Below are positions 34,205 through 46,201 of a stretch of DNA of 64,000 nt, piece by piece. The DNA is taken from assembly GCA_039621445.1 (NCBI GenBank), contig CP154955.1, forward strand, positions 884,558 to 948,557. The letters are read 5' to 3'. The first letter of the stretch is position 1; every line of letters starts with the position of its first letter. The translations under genes were made by a program, and so were the position numbers. The DNA comes from Euglena gracilis (taxonomy: Eukaryota; Euglenida; Euglenophyceae; Euglenales). The notes under the pieces were generated by a model. The model worked only from the letters and a program-made list of their open reading frames with translations, was not told the DNA's origin and searched no databases.

Positions 34205-35360
34205 ACACCCTGGGGGGGGGCAGGGATGGATGGGAAGCCTTGAGGGGGGGGAGAGAGTCGGACCCCCCCCCCTCCCGACCCGGGGGGGGGGGGGTGGGTC
34301 GGACCCCCCCCTCCTACCTCGAAACTGAGGGGGGGCCGAAATTTTTTCGATTTCATGGACGGGCAAAGGGCCGAAAATCTGGTTGGAATCGGTCAAAAAA
34401 CCCTGATTTTTCTTTGAAAATCGATCCAAAAATGCTCATTTTTTGAATTTTTTTGAACATGTTTTTGGGGGAAAACACCAACACATCAAAAAATGGGCAA
34501 TATGGCCAAAAGTCAGTAAAAGGGGTGTTTTTTGCTCATTTTCCGGCGCGCAGCGCCGGAAGAAAATTTTCTGCTATTTTTGGCACCTGTCAAGGAGGGG
34601 GGGGTGGGGGGGTCCGGACCCCCCCCTCCCAACATCTAAGGGGGGGGTGGTCCAGACCACCCCCTACCACCTTACCCCCCCCAGGGGGGGGGGGGTCGGG
34701 ACCCCCCCCTACCACCTACCTCAATACCGAAGGGCTTCCCATCCATCCCTGGGGGGGGGGCAGGGGTTTTTTTAAGACCGGGGGGCAGCGGGCCCCCCCC
34801 CCCCCCCACCCCCTGGGGGGGCCCCCCCCGGGGGGGGACCCACAAAAAAATGCCGAAAATCGCGAAAAGTGCTAAAAAAAAAAAATAGCACCTTTTAAAA
34901 AATTTTCGGCGCCTTCGGCGCCGAAAGGATTATCCCACCCCCCTCCGGGGGGACCCCCGGGGGGGGGGGAGGGGCTCGACCGGACCCACCCACCCTTCCC
35001 TCCCCTCCCCCCCCCGGGGTCCACGACTAAAAAAAAAACCCCTGGGGGGGGGCACTGTTTCCCCGGCCCCAAACCCACCCACCCACTTTTTTCGAAAACC
35101 CACCCACGACCCCCCATCAAGGGTCAACCTACCCACCCACCCAAAATCGGCCCCCTGAAAAATTTTCCGGCCCGGCCTTTGGCGGGGCAAAAATCTGACG
35201 TATGGTGTATGGCATATGTATACGCATCCCCCCACGCGGGGGGGGGGGGCAGAGGCCCCAACCCACCCACTCTTGGCAGCCCACCCACCCATCCACCCCA
35301 GGGAGGTCACAAAGGTGTTAGGTGAATCTATGGCCTCCCACACCGGGGGGGGGGGGGTCG
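34205..35360. repeat. Dense block of poly-G/poly-C hairpins
   Basis: Over 1.1 kb, runs of 7-14 G or C are paired in hairpins (near 34250-34310, 34590-34632, 34640-34670, 34680-34710, 34790-34845 and 34940-34970). Between them are GGCGCGCAGCGCC and GGCGCCTTCGGCGCC palindromes (about 34545 and 34908). No gene is visible. Confidence 0.7.
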
Positions 35361-35588
35361 GCCTACCCACGTCCCCAAAACCCTGCCAGGATGGCCGAAA
35401 ATATTTGAGTTTTTTCGGAACGGCCATGACCTTCGGGGTTTTTGGAAGTGTTCGGCGGCAGTGGCGGCTAGGACCACCCGACCCCCCCCCTTGGGGGGAC
35501 GTCGGGTGCACCATGCGTCAATCAGGCCCATGGCACAGTCTTGGGCCTGACACATGGCACAGTCTTGGGGGGGGGGGTCGGGTGGTCC

Positions 35589-36062
35589 TTAGGCGGCCGG
35601 ATTCACACTTAAGGGTTTTTCCTTTAGAATTTGCGTATTTGCGCAAATGCGCAAATTTTACGAAATTCCTGGACCCTGTACCCTGACACAAGGGAGAACA
35701 GATTATGAGCTGTGACACCCCATTGTTGAGGGGAGTAACTCCGGGTAGTTTGGTACGCAAGTTATTTACCGTGTGACGCAGAGAGGGCGGCGGGTGAGAT
35801 TGGTGCTCTTGTACATCAAACAGGAGAGAGGCACACACCCCTTGTTACGACAATTGGAAATGGTGCTGAAGTCCTGACTGAACTGGGGTCACAGTCCACC
35901 GCCAAAATCAGAATTTCGCTCATTTTTTGCACTCTCTTGTCAACGTGTTTTCAAACCCCCCGGGGCCATACAGCCGAATCAAAGAAGAATCAAAAAATTC
36001 GGAAATTTGCGCAAGTGCGCAAATAAAAATAAAAAAGCTTAAGTGCGAATCCGGACGCCTAA
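35589..36062. mobile_element. Short inverted-repeat element C with 7-bp target duplication
   Basis: The left terminus is TTAGGCGGCCGGATTCACAC then TTAAG. The right terminus is CTTAAGTGCGAATCCGGACG then CCTAA. The heptamer GTGGTCC flanks both sides exactly (35582-35588 and 36063-36069). Inside each end are TTTGCGCAAATGCGCAAA-type motifs. Its left 250 bp and right 130 bp match the two ends of element D, so it is an internally deleted, MITE-like derivative with no coding capacity. Confidence 0.9.
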
Positions 36063-36378
36063 GTGGTCCTAGCCGCCACTGCCGCCGACCACTGCCGAAA
36101 ATCCCACAGTGGTTCACACCAATGCTTTTTCAATGAATATACGTTTACGATGCACGCATGTGCAGATATGCTGCCGCACAGTAGTGCATCACGCAGGTGC
36201 CATGCAGAGATTGTGCAATGTGGGTCTTGAATGTTGACTGTGTTTGTGTGGGTGGGCGGAGTGTCGTGCAAATGCATCCAATCCTGACAAAATCCCACCC
36301 AAAATGCAAAATCACAGGGTGGTATTTTGGGGAAACAAAACAGTGTTCGGGCTGGTTTAGGACAAGGGATTGCCACAG

Positions 36379-36505
36379 AGTTGCCGCAACAGAGGAAAAC
36401 GTACGCCACGCAGGGGGGAGCTGGCGGTGTCGCTGTCGACGGAGAGGGAGGCGGAAACTGATGGCTGGAGACGGCCGATGCGCGCAGCGGGGCGTTTGGA
36501 CCGCC
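36379..36505 (+). CDS. Candidate exon upstream of a transmembrane exon
   Basis: Acceptor TTGCCACAG leads into a phase 0 frame with RRGELAVSLSTEREAETDGW and PMRAAGRLDR, and donor GTACGC leaves phase 1. The next exon (36724) needs exactly one base, so the join works. No function is recognised. The minus strand is also open here, and a stop follows in the same plus frame at 36538, so the donor is required for this model. Confidence 0.35.
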
Positions 36506-36723
36506 GTACGCCGCAACAAAGCTGTTCAGCATAGCTCAGAAGCTGCATAGATCGGCACACGTTTCGGTGGTGCTGCAGACCTAATCCACAAGGATTTCAA
36601 AGCGAGAGGCGCCACAGCGCCCACAACTTAGCAGGAAATTAAAGCTGCAATCAATCGCAGCAAAGAAAAACTCAGGACTTTCGAAAAGGAGACATTTCCC
36701 CCGGTCACCCGTGGTTTGCCCAG

Positions 36724-36968
36724 GGTTTGGGTTTGGTGTGCGCATCCCCGGCCGGAGGGATGTGGGGTGGAAGGAGAAGTCGGAGGCGGCGGTGTGGGCG
36801 AGGCTGGTGGTGTTGTTGCTGGGGGTGGTCATGGCGCTGCTCATTGTGTCTGGCTCCTGCGGGGATGGGGCCAACCGGCTTCGCAGTGCCGTTGAAGGTT
36901 GCATAAATGCCCAAATGACATCGCAGGAGAAGGAGGCCGAAAGACCACCCAACAGGACCATCTTTCTG
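36724..36968 (+). CDS. Candidate exon with one transmembrane helix
   Basis: Acceptor TTTGCCCAG gives a frame reading IPGRRDVGWKEKSEAAVWAR, then the hydrophobic helix LVVLLLGVVMALLIVSG, then NRLRSAVEGCINAQMTSQEK. It ends at donor GTAAAT in phase 0. Basic residues precede the helix and acidic or polar residues follow it, as in a single-pass membrane protein. The opposite strand has an acceptor-like TTTACCAG at the same point and an open frame, so a minus-strand exon is the main alternative. Confidence 0.4.
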
Positions 36969-37397
36969 GTAAATAATTAGAAGAAGAAGAATACAATATG
37001 TAATACCAATATAATATTAATATATGACAGTATGATAATAATATGATAATAATAAATAAGTCTAGTAACAGTTCCAAAATCATAATAAAAAAATAATAAA
37101 CAACAATGCCTGAGCAGCAATGCCTTGAAGCCCAGCGAATAAAAAACATTAATCAACCTGTAAATACGACAAATGGCATCCCACAGCACATTGAATTTAG
37201 TGAACATGGAAAATGGGTCAACCAACATCTTTGCTGGTGCTGCCAAATAACATTACATTACGGGGGGGGCAGGAACAGAAAATGGTCCAATGACGTCGCA
37301 AATCATCCAGAAGGGGCTGGAGAGGTGCAACTGGGGGGGGGGGGATTCAGCTTTAAGGAGTGAGGGGTATCAAAAGAGAAATTTTTGGTAAATATAC

Positions 37398-37633
37398 CCT
37401 CATGAAAGATGAAAGCCTTGGCCTGGCCGAAGGCAGCGGCCAAACCATTGGCGCTGTGGCACACACCTCCACGGAGGAGGCTTTCACGGGGGCCGGCGCG
37501 GAGGCCGGCCGCTCGGCATCCGAGCCGGGGACCTGGGCCCGCTCCCGCCACTGGAGGATCTGCCGCCGGAGGGCGTGGTTGGGGCCACCCCGGTGCTGGC
37601 GGGTTGGGCCGCCGACGGGGTCAGGGCAGGCAG
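37398..37633 (-). CDS. Candidate internal exon, unknown product
   Basis: Minus strand: a strong acceptor (TTTCTGCCATCCGCAG) and donor GTATAT bound 236 bp. The frame needs one base at its start and ends in phase 0. It encodes LRRQILQWRERAQVPGSDAE and ends PLPSARPRLSSFMR. No domain is recognised. The plus strand is open as well but lacks matching splice sites. Confidence 0.4.
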
Positions 37634-37964
37634 CTGCGGATGGCAGAAACCCCCCCGGGGGGATGACTTTGCCCCCGGCATCGTTCGCAGACGAATCGTT
37701 TTGGCCCCTTCCCCATGCGTGGGGACGATATTTGGGCAATACCCGAAGCGATTGATGGACAGATTGGCCCGAGAGCAATTGGCTGTCAAGTGCTGTGTTT
37801 TTTATTTTTAATGATTTGTTGTGCTGTTTTTATTTATAATAATTGTGACATGATGGAATGCTTCTATTCACCCGACCACAGAACATTATGGAATTTGAGA
37901 TGAATTTTTTGTGCTTACCCCTTCCTGAATTTACAAAACATTTTTGACGTTTTTCCCGTGTGAA

Positions 37965-38075
37965 GGGGGGGGGGCAAAATCATTTAGATGGACCATTTTT
38001 GGCCTCCCCCTGCAAAGTTGTTTGGGCACACAAAGCTTTAGAACACTGCAAAGTTTTTTGGCGGGGGTTATTACT
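37965..38075 (+). repeat. Dispersed ~100-bp repeat (copy 1)
   Basis: The segment with TTTGGGCACACAAAGCTTTA and CACTGCAAAGTT recurs in reverse orientation at 61195-61300. It is a two-copy repeat within this window, of unknown origin. Confidence 0.55.
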
Positions 38076-38473
38076 TTCCTGTGGTTATGGGCATGTTTTA
38101 AAGCACTCAGTGAACCTCAGTGTTTGGCTCATTGGCAACCAGAGCTGTATAAAGGTGATGGTGAGAAAACCAATGTCTCTTATCTCGTGTCCCAAAAAAA
38201 AAAAATACAGATATGCCCCCAACGATTTGTTTGTATGGCGTGTGCATATGCAACGATGGTGTGAATTTAATATGCATTGACTTTTTTTTCTTTTATCTGT
38301 TTTTCCTTTTTTTTAATTTTCGGTTGCAGCATCATCGCTCTCGGTAGTCCGATGAGGCAAGCAACAAGTGTGGCTGGGAATCAGGCGGAGGTCGGTGAGG
38401 GGCTGGTTGGTGAGTGGCGACGTGTGACGACTGATGGGGAAAGAGGGGACAAGCAGGGTTCGATATAAGGACA

Positions 38474-38820
38474 GGTGGGGGGGGTGGTCCGGACCCCCCC
38501 CCCCCCTGCGGGCGGGGAGGGGGGGGGGGGGGGGGACACCCCCCCCCACCTAAACAGGTGCGCGGTCAGGGTGGCCGAAAATTTTTGACTCCCCAAAACG
38601 ACCAAAAGTGCCATTTTGGGAACTTTTTGGCAAAAATGTGCCAAAAATGCAAAAAAAATTTCGGCGCGAAGCGCCGGAGGAAAAAATTGACCCTTTTTGG
38701 GGGGGGTCCCGGGAACCCCCCCGAGGGTCGGTCCGGACCCCCCTGGCAGGTGGGGGGGGGGGGTCCGGACCCCCCCTGCGGGCCAGGAGGGGGGGGGGGG
38801 GGGGGGGGACACCCCCCACC
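38474..38820. repeat. Dispersed repeat with flanking GGGTCCGGACCC hairpins
   Basis: A CAAAAGTGCCATTTTGGGAA core (38590-38640) and a CGGCGCGAAGCGCCGG palindrome are flanked by hairpins of G and C runs around TCCGGA at 38474-38506 and 38755-38775. Related arrangements occur at 32785-32990 and 57000-57290. Confidence 0.65.
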
Positions 38821-39681
38821 TAAACCATGTACGCCCTCCTTATATCAAACCCTGGGGACAAGCGGGTGAAAGAGCATATGGTTGCTTGTTTGGAACACAA
38901 CCGTCATGGCGTTGCAACACAAGCCATCAAAAGCCACCCAAGGCAAATGCAGTGGATTTTGAATGTGAACTGGATCAATTCGAGGTCAAAGATATATGAT
39001 GGGGGGAAAACGTGACATGCTCAGATGGAAGTAGGTAATGGTGATTGCAATTGTAATTGATCTCACGTAAAGGAAGCAAAAGTCAATGGAGGTCGTCCCA
39101 AAAAACAATTGATTCCTCCCAAAAAAAAACAAATCACCAATTTAAAGCCGTCGGGTCCGAGGACCTTTAAATCCCCCCAATAAACGTTGAATTGTTTTGG
39201 GGGATCAACCGGGAGAAATTTAGACCAGCCCTCTATCCCCCCCTCCTGGCAGGGATGTACGGGAAGCCCTGACGGGGGACCCGGACCCTCCTCCCAACAC
39301 GGGGGGGGGGGGAGGTTGACCCTCCCAACCCCACAACGATGTAAGGGGAGGTGAGTGGTGGGTGGGTAGTGTGAAGCTGGACAAGGCAGCGCCCTTTGGG
39401 TAGCTGGGCAGGGATCAAAAGTCATCTGATATGGGGAAGTCCCAGCCTCAAAAAAGGCTGCCAGCTGACCCCCCTGGGAGGTGGTCTCTTTAGCTTGGGG
39501 GGGGGGGGGATGGGGGGATACAATGATGGTTCAAGAAAACACAGCATATCACGTGCAATTCATCATGTGCCATTTCAAGAATATAAATGTGCAAATGTAT
39601 GATGGAGTGAAATTCTACCTGCTGCCAACCAACATTTGAGTGTAGTGGAACAAAGACCTAGTATTTCGCACAAGGATGCAC

Positions 39682-39818
39682 CTGTCCATGCGCATTGTGC
39701 ACACCGGGAGAACCACTCCACAATCGCGGATCGCTCGTAGGTGTGCCCGTCGGACGTCACCACCGGGTCAATCATCACTTCCCTCAAAATTGGACACAGG
39801 AAATCCCGGGCAGGTGGA
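39682..39818 (-). CDS. U-box domain exon (E3 ubiquitin ligase-like)
   Basis: U-box proteins bind an E2 enzyme and promote ubiquitin transfer. The exon starts after acceptor CCCTTGCCAG and reads DFLCPILREVMIDPVVTSDG, then HTYERSAIVEWFSR. This is the first two-thirds of a U-box: the CPI, DPVV, GHTYER and W positions are all present. The donor is either GTGTGC (exon ending at 39705) or GTGCAT after 39682. The remaining SPxTxxxL part would be in the next exon, which I could not find. The upstream exon at 40080-40191 joins in phase if its GGCGG/GTGGGT donor is used. Confidence 0.75.
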
Positions 39819-40044
39819 CTGGCAAGGGAAAATGCAGGAGGAAAAAAAGAGGATTCCGCGTTGACATTACGAACAGTCATTCACACAAAGGTGAATTTGA
39901 CAGGGAGGTGGGTAAATGCACCTGTGCCTGTTGTGTGTGTGTCTGAATAGGGTGTGGGTATTAATTGTTCTTGAGAATAATTTGTGTAAAGACGCTCGTG
40001 CGTGCACACACACGACCACCCGCCCGCCCACCCACCCGCCTGAA

Positions 40045-40191
40045 ACAGGCAACGGGGACATGCCCCCCTGGACCTCTGGGCCGGGGTCCAGCAACAACCG
40101 CTGGTGCGCGTCCATCAAGGCAGCCAGCCGGTGCTCCACCGCCTGTGCGTGCTGGGAGAGGGACACGATCTCCGCCTGCATTGCCCCTCGC
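40045..40191 (-). CDS. Helical exon preceding the U-box
   Basis: A C-rich tract and CAG precede the exon at 40191. The frame reads MQAEIVSLSQHAQAVEHRLA and LMDAHQRLLLDPGPEVQGGM, a likely coiled coil. Donor GTGGGT after a GGCGG at about 40045 leaves phase 2, which the first base of the U-box exon completes. A helical region before the U-box is common in plant-type U-box ligases. Two alternative donors nearby make the 3' end uncertain. Confidence 0.5.
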
Positions 40192-40220
40192 CTGGGGGGG
40201 GGGGGGTTGCATTAGCGGTG

Positions 40221-40570
<350 letters not shown>

Positions 40571-41439
40571 TGCGCGCATGACAGAGATGGGTACTTAATG
40601 GATTAGAGGGATTTTAGGGAAAGCACAGCAAAACCACTTATTTGAAGGAATTTAAATTAAATGGCACCATTGCGCTTCAGTGTAAAGGCTCCTCAGGCTC
40701 CAAAAATATGTTCTTCAGCTCCATAATTTTGGGGGTGTGAGGAACTCAGCTCGAAAGCCTCCACATAGATGGCGCAAGCAGGGGGACGTAGGTTTCGCCC
40801 AACTGGCAGCCACGGTGTGACAGGGAAAAAATGAGGGGCTGGACGCGGCAGGCCTTTGCTTCAGAAGATTGTTCATTTCCCAGGTTGGATCCCGGAGGTG
40901 AGAAAATGGTGCAAAGGGCGGAAACAACCAAAATTGGGAGTTTTTGGCTGGTTCTGTGCTGAAAAATGGAGATCCTGGAGATGAATGGGCAAGAGAAAAC
41001 CGCGTTTTGTGCCACCACAGGCGTGTTACTGGCACCATCTTTTTGACCTTCCCCCCTGCCCCGTTATTTGGGCACCAGCCATCATCATCAAATGTTGGAT
41101 CCCGCCCCGCATTTTACTAGTGGGATCCCCCTTGGGGGATAACTAGTAAATCCCTGCCATACACACAAATATGTAGGCATGTTTGTATGCATATGTATAC
41201 ATGTATGTACTCGCAGCAACGCAGTATTCCGCATGTACGTATTCCGCAACGCAGGCAGCGTTGTGGAATATTTTCGTCCTCGCTACCCTCTTGGATCAAA
41301 AAAAAAACTGAGGGTGCCCCGTTATTGGAACCATCTTTTTCGGCCTCCCCCCCGCCCCGTTATTTGGGCACTGCCCACTCAAAGGGCATTGCCCCGTTAT
41401 TTGGGGGGGGGGGTTAGTGGCATTGGGTCGCCCTAAGAC

Positions 41440-41713
41440 TCAATAATTTACAGAAGATCTGTGGGTAATGGTGAGTCCTGTCCCGCACGTGCAATTTCTG
41501 AATCCGAGGGACCACACCAGTCGAGGCTGGGCTTCGGAAGTCCGGCCCTCTCGGCAGGCGGCGAGCTGACGTGACCGTGACCGTGCCCGTGACCGTGACC
41601 GGCGGCGAGGGCATGACCGGAGGGGTGGGGCGGGGACCCGGCCAGGGGGTGGGGGCGGTGCGTTGCCCACAGGCTCGACCAACCCTTGCCATGGAGTTTG
41701 GTTCCTGGCTCAC
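41440..41713. other. Candidate exon with GTGACC hexamer repeats, strand uncertain
   Basis: The minus frame reads RGPDFRSPASTGVVPRIQKL and stays open. The plus frame reads ARPTLAMEFGSWLTLKRLNK to a stop at 41819. A run of GTGACC/GTGCCC units lies at 41571-41602. It could be an upstream exon of the minus-strand U-box gene. No decisive splice sites were found. Confidence 0.2.
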
Positions 41714-42424
41714 ATTGAAAAGGCTAAATAAAAAGAACAGTTTTCATCCTGAGCTCTTTCCACTCAAGCATTCAGAGAACTTAATACGAATGGGTAGCCG
41801 CCAAGATAGCTGGCCTTAGAGCCACGTGTTCTCCCCAAACAAATGGAACCATTTTGAGAAAACAGTCATTTGTGATTCTATAGTTTTGTTTACAGATTTT
41901 GATCCAATTCATGATTCCCCCTGTGAAAACTGAGGAAATCCCTCCAGTCGCCACACCCATAGCAGATCTGTCACCTGTCAGATACGGAGCCTGGTTGAGG
42001 ATCCACCAGGGAGCTCAATGGGTGACTTGGACGATGCCAGCATCCTTGCAAATGTGTTGGTGGCCGGCATGAAAATCGCCAGAATATGGACCAAATTCAA
42101 ATGGAACTGTTCACACAAATTAAAAATCAGTCGGGGGGGGGGAAGCTATGCATAGGTGGGCAATCATGGGCAATCAATGCATTGAATGGTACAAATAAAT
42201 GACAACCACCTCATTTATGGTGTGGCTGACGTTGGAATGGGGCCACAAGACCATAATACCTATACAATACAATACTATACAATTACTTTGCATTCAGGAT
42301 AAACTGGGGCTTTTCACAAAAACGTGCCAGGGACCTGTACTGGCATACATGATTTTACGTGATTTTTTCAGGTCTAAGATTTTTCCGAAATTGCAGAAAC
42401 AAAAGTGTTTGTAAGACTTCGCTG

Positions 42425-42426
<2 letters not shown>

Positions 42427-42459
<33 letters not shown>

Positions 42460-42488
42460 CATATATATACATATATATACATATATAT
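42427..42488. repeat. (AT)n/(ATAC)n microsatellite
   Basis: A run of TA units passes into ATACATAT units. A second, shorter AT run lies at 53553-53580. Confidence 0.9.
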
Positions 42489-43669
42489 CAGCAAATGCAC
42501 CTTCTTTGGCTTGATAACACGGTTCAAAAAAAAAACAAATGCAACACAAGGGAATGTTGGGGTACAAAACAGGAGAAAAAGGACATCATCGACCCTCAAT
42601 GGCAAAGAAAAATTCGGGGGAAAGGTGAACAGGCCATTGCTTAAGGACCCCGGGGGAGGGGGGGGGTCCACTGGCTAGCCATTTTGTTGGACACTGGAAA
42701 AAATGGACTAGCTAGACCCCCTGCCCCCCAGGGGGGGGGGGGGCCCAGGGGTCCCCAAACTGGAAAAAAAATGAAGTTTCCAACTGGAAATGGGGTTTTA
42801 AATGGGCCTTTTGGCTGATTTCGTTCCAAAAAAAATCCCAAAAATGGCCAAAAAATGTGCGTTTTTGGCCATTTTTTTGGGATCCCAAAAAAAATCAGCG
42901 CTCCGCACCGGTCACTAGAATTATTTTTTCCACTAGCTAGCCCCCCCCCGGACCTCCCCCCCCCCCTTGGGGTCTACTGGAATTCCCACTGGCCAAATTT
43001 GGACATGCCTAGCTGCAGTCCAGGCCCCCCAGGGGGGGAGGGGTACTGCAAACCCCTAAGCAAAGGGCTGAAGGTGAAATGAGTTATGAAAGAAAAGAGA
43101 GAAATGAAGCAGCATAGTCACCCATGGGATATTAAGGTGCTTGTCCAGAGGTAGTTTTGATTTTGTGTGTGTGTCAACTAGAGTCCCAATCACCTCATTC
43201 TGTGGACTTCTCCAGAATCCTTGGGTACCATTGAAACTCAATGCTGCGGACGTGGAGTGGTGGCATTTGAAAGGTCCTGTCCACAGCACCTGAAAGCCCC
43301 ACCAATCGGTGCTTCGGTTGGCGGCGGGGCACCACAGTCGCAAGGAAGTGCAACTGCAACATACCGTCAACGTACCACTGTTGGTACGTTCATTGTTCAA
43401 CGTGCCATTCCCTTGACAAAGTACCCCCCCCCCTGTTGTTGACCTCTGGCATTTGACCGCCCAACCCACCGAGTACCAAAAACTCAAAGCTGCTAAAAAA
43501 AAAATGCCCAAAAAACTGCAAACCATTCAAAAAAACTTTTTCCCCAAATTTGAGCTGGGAAGCCGACCCATTTTAGCCCACTTTTGGCCCATTTGTTTGC
43601 ACCTCCGAAGCCCAAAAGTCTGTCACCAGCCACCCGAAGTGGCCTGAGAGTATTAAATTCGGGGGGGGG

Positions 43670-44435
43670 GGGGGCTGGGTAAACAGCTGGCTGAACCCCC
43701 TCCCCCGGGATGCTGATGGAGGGATGGGATCCCTCCGGGCTTGATAACACCAGGAACAGCTCGTTCCCAGAACACTGGTGTGGCTCGGAAAAATGGGAGC
43801 CGACAACAAAGACAGGACAAAAAAAAGATGACAAGATCCAAGCGCAAAAAAAATCATATTATAATAAAAGTAAATGTTCGATCGCCAGCTCCAAGGGGAC
43901 GGGCCGCACTCAGGGAATTTCTTAAGGACCCCCCCCCCCCGGGGGGGGGGGGCCAGCCTCCGGCTGGCAAAAAGGCTGCTGGCTGGAAATGAGCTGCTGG
44001 CTGGACCCCGGTGGGGGGGGGGGGGGGGGAGACCGGGGCTGGAGGGGGGCTGGGCTGGGCTGGGTCGAGGAAAAACAAAAATTTCTAACACATTTTTGCC
44101 ATTTTCGGAATTTTGATGGGTGGAGCTAGATCAAGGCTGGGGGGCTGTGATGGAGGGGCTGTGATGAGGGGGAAAATGCAGGGATAAGTGAGCTGGGCAG
44201 CCCAGTTGGCTGGCCAGCCTGCGGCCGGCTAGCCCGGCCTCTGGCCGGGCTGGACCCGACTTTATTTCACTCGACCCCCCCCCGGGGGGGGGGGGCGGGG
44301 GGCGCTGGGCGTCGCGGGGGTGTGTTATGGGGGGGGGCTCCCAGCCCGAATTTGGGCTGCTGGCTGGATTTGAGCTGCTGGCTGGCTGGACCCCCCCCCC
44401 GGGGGGTAGGGTACCCTCTGGCTTAAGAAATTCCC
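43670..44435. repeat. Dispersed GCTGGCTGGA repeats with poly-G/poly-C hairpins
   Basis: Copies of the family seen at 4255-4660 lie at 43675-43700, 43970-44010 and 44345-44435. They include the hallmark GAATTTCTTAAGG or GGCTTAAGAAATTCCC junctions. Between them are C13/G12-type hairpins (43931-43952). Confidence 0.65.
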
Positions 44436-45007
44436 TGGCCGCACTTCAATGCACAAGATGGACAAGAAACATAATGAAATGCACACAATGGGGGGGAAAG
44501 AGCAAAAAGAAGGGTTGCAGTATTGCCACCCAGTCCACCAGAAAGAGAGAAGATCTTTGCAAAATGAGTGCACTTGGAAAGGAATCTTCCAGGTTAATAA
44601 TAAAAAAACGTGGGACCAAAAGCAACAACAAAAAAAGGAAATGCGAGGAATCAAAATTCTGTGCATCCCAAATATTCATTTTCCCGGGTGCTTTTCTTTC
44701 AACCAAATTTTTCTCAGAGTCCGCCACAAATCTTTCATGTTGGTCATTTTGCTGAACAAACATCTTGCATTCAGTACTGTTATTAACTGTGGGGGGGGAC
44801 TTGGTGTATCTGTGCCAAAAAAAGAACTCATGCATATGCGGGGCGGGATGGGTAGCATGCTTTACTACATTTTCACCTCTTCTCTTTCATTTGTAAGCAT
44901 TATTCCAAACATGATCAGCCTTGTGCTTTCACACACTTTGTAACGTGTTGTTGCCATCCACCACGAATTTTGCACTTTGGCAAGACAAACAGACTGCTGG
45001 ATCAAGT

Positions 45008-45238
45008 TTATTGTTCAGGAGAATACTGGACCTGATGCCCGGGGGCCAGTGTCTTCCTGGGTTCGGCACCGTTTTCCTCGCGTGTCATGCAGGACGTGTT
45101 TCCGGTGCTGCGTGTTTCTCTGGCCGCTGAAACTTGAGCTGGGTGAGTCTCTGGCAGCGATGGTTGCCCCGGGCTACGCACCGAGGGGTCCGATGGCAGG
45201 GCGGTCTCCAGCTCCGGCAACTTGCGGAGGGACAAGGC
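45008..45238 (-). CDS. Terminal exon of a minus-strand gene, unknown product
   Basis: The acceptor is strong (CTTTGTTTTTCGCAG) and the 77-codon exon ends at TAA (45010-45008). It encodes ALSLRKLPELETALPSDPSV and ends KTLAPGHQVQYSPEQ. It starts in phase 0, matching the donor at 45340. The composition is polar and probably disordered. No family is recognised. Together with the two exons upstream it gives one continuous frame across three introns or exon joins. Confidence 0.6.
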   Translation of the reverse strand, partial: ALSLRKLPELETALPSDPSVRSPGQPSLPETHPAQVSAARETRSTGNTSCMTREENGAEPRKTLAPGHQVQYSPEQ

Positions 45239-45339
45239 CTGCGAAAAACAAAGTGACAGAAGACCGGTGGGAAAAGTGGTGTGGTCGGCTCAAGTTGGGT
45301 GAAAGTCCCACAATCCGCAGGCAGCAGATTGCTTTTCAC

Positions 45340-45507
45340 CAACCCCAGGGGGGGGGGGGGGGCTTGTGCCATGGGGTGCCTGGCCATACCAGACACAGGG
45401 AAGAGGGGGCCAGCGTCCAGAACCATGGGGGGGTCCTGGTTCCTGCCGACAAAGCCAACTTTCCCGCTTGAAAATGGATATTTTCGGGCCCCCGGCACCT
45501 TCGTCGC
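45340..45507 (-). CDS. Penultimate exon of the same minus-strand gene
   Basis: It lies between acceptor TTCCCCCAG and donor GTGAAA, 56 codons, phase 0 at both ends. The frame reads ATKVPGARKYPFSSGKVGFV, then DPPMVLDAGPLFPVSGMARH and a Pro run coded by a C tract. The C run (about 45348-45362 on the opposite strand as G) is a slippage risk. Its phases fit both neighbours, which is the main support. Confidence 0.55.
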
Positions 45508-46201
45508 CTGGGGGAACATATCACCATCCACCCCGAAACCTAGCCGGGGTGCGAAATTCAAAAAAAAAACTGGTTGACATAAACAGTAAAAAATTGGCAA
45601 TTGTCTTTTGGTTGGCACGGAACTCTGGAGCAGAGCCTTCTGGTACAACGTTTCAAAAAGGAAAACAATATCGAAAGCACCGTTGCTTCACGCATTGAAA
45701 GAAAACACAAATTAACATGTAAAATGAACCTTGCTGTTGTTCAATAAATACAGATGCACACACATTGCAAATACCATGATCTGCAGGAGAATAAACAATT
45801 ACAAATTACAGCTGCTTCATTGATCAAATTTACGTGCCTAGCTTTATACCACTACCCACCCACCTACTGACCAGGCAGACCAACCAAAAGACGATCCACT
45901 GACCCCCCCCCACAAGGTGAAGAAAAAGGAGTGTGCCCAAAAGCTACCAGTGGCTGCAAAACCTCCAAAAAATAATTGTTTTGTCCCAAGAATCATGACA
46001 AAATGACAAGGCGCATCAAGGACGGGGGGAGAACGACGTTCCAGAAGTCTGCGTGATGGAGGATGGGCGTCGCCGACAAGCTGTGTCTTGACAAGACTGC
46101 CTTGGGCAGGGGAGAGGGGAGGCGCAGAGCTCCCGACACCATTTGCCGACGCGAAGAAATCCCACGTCAGAGCCCAGCGCGCAACAGAAGAGTCCACGCA
46201 C

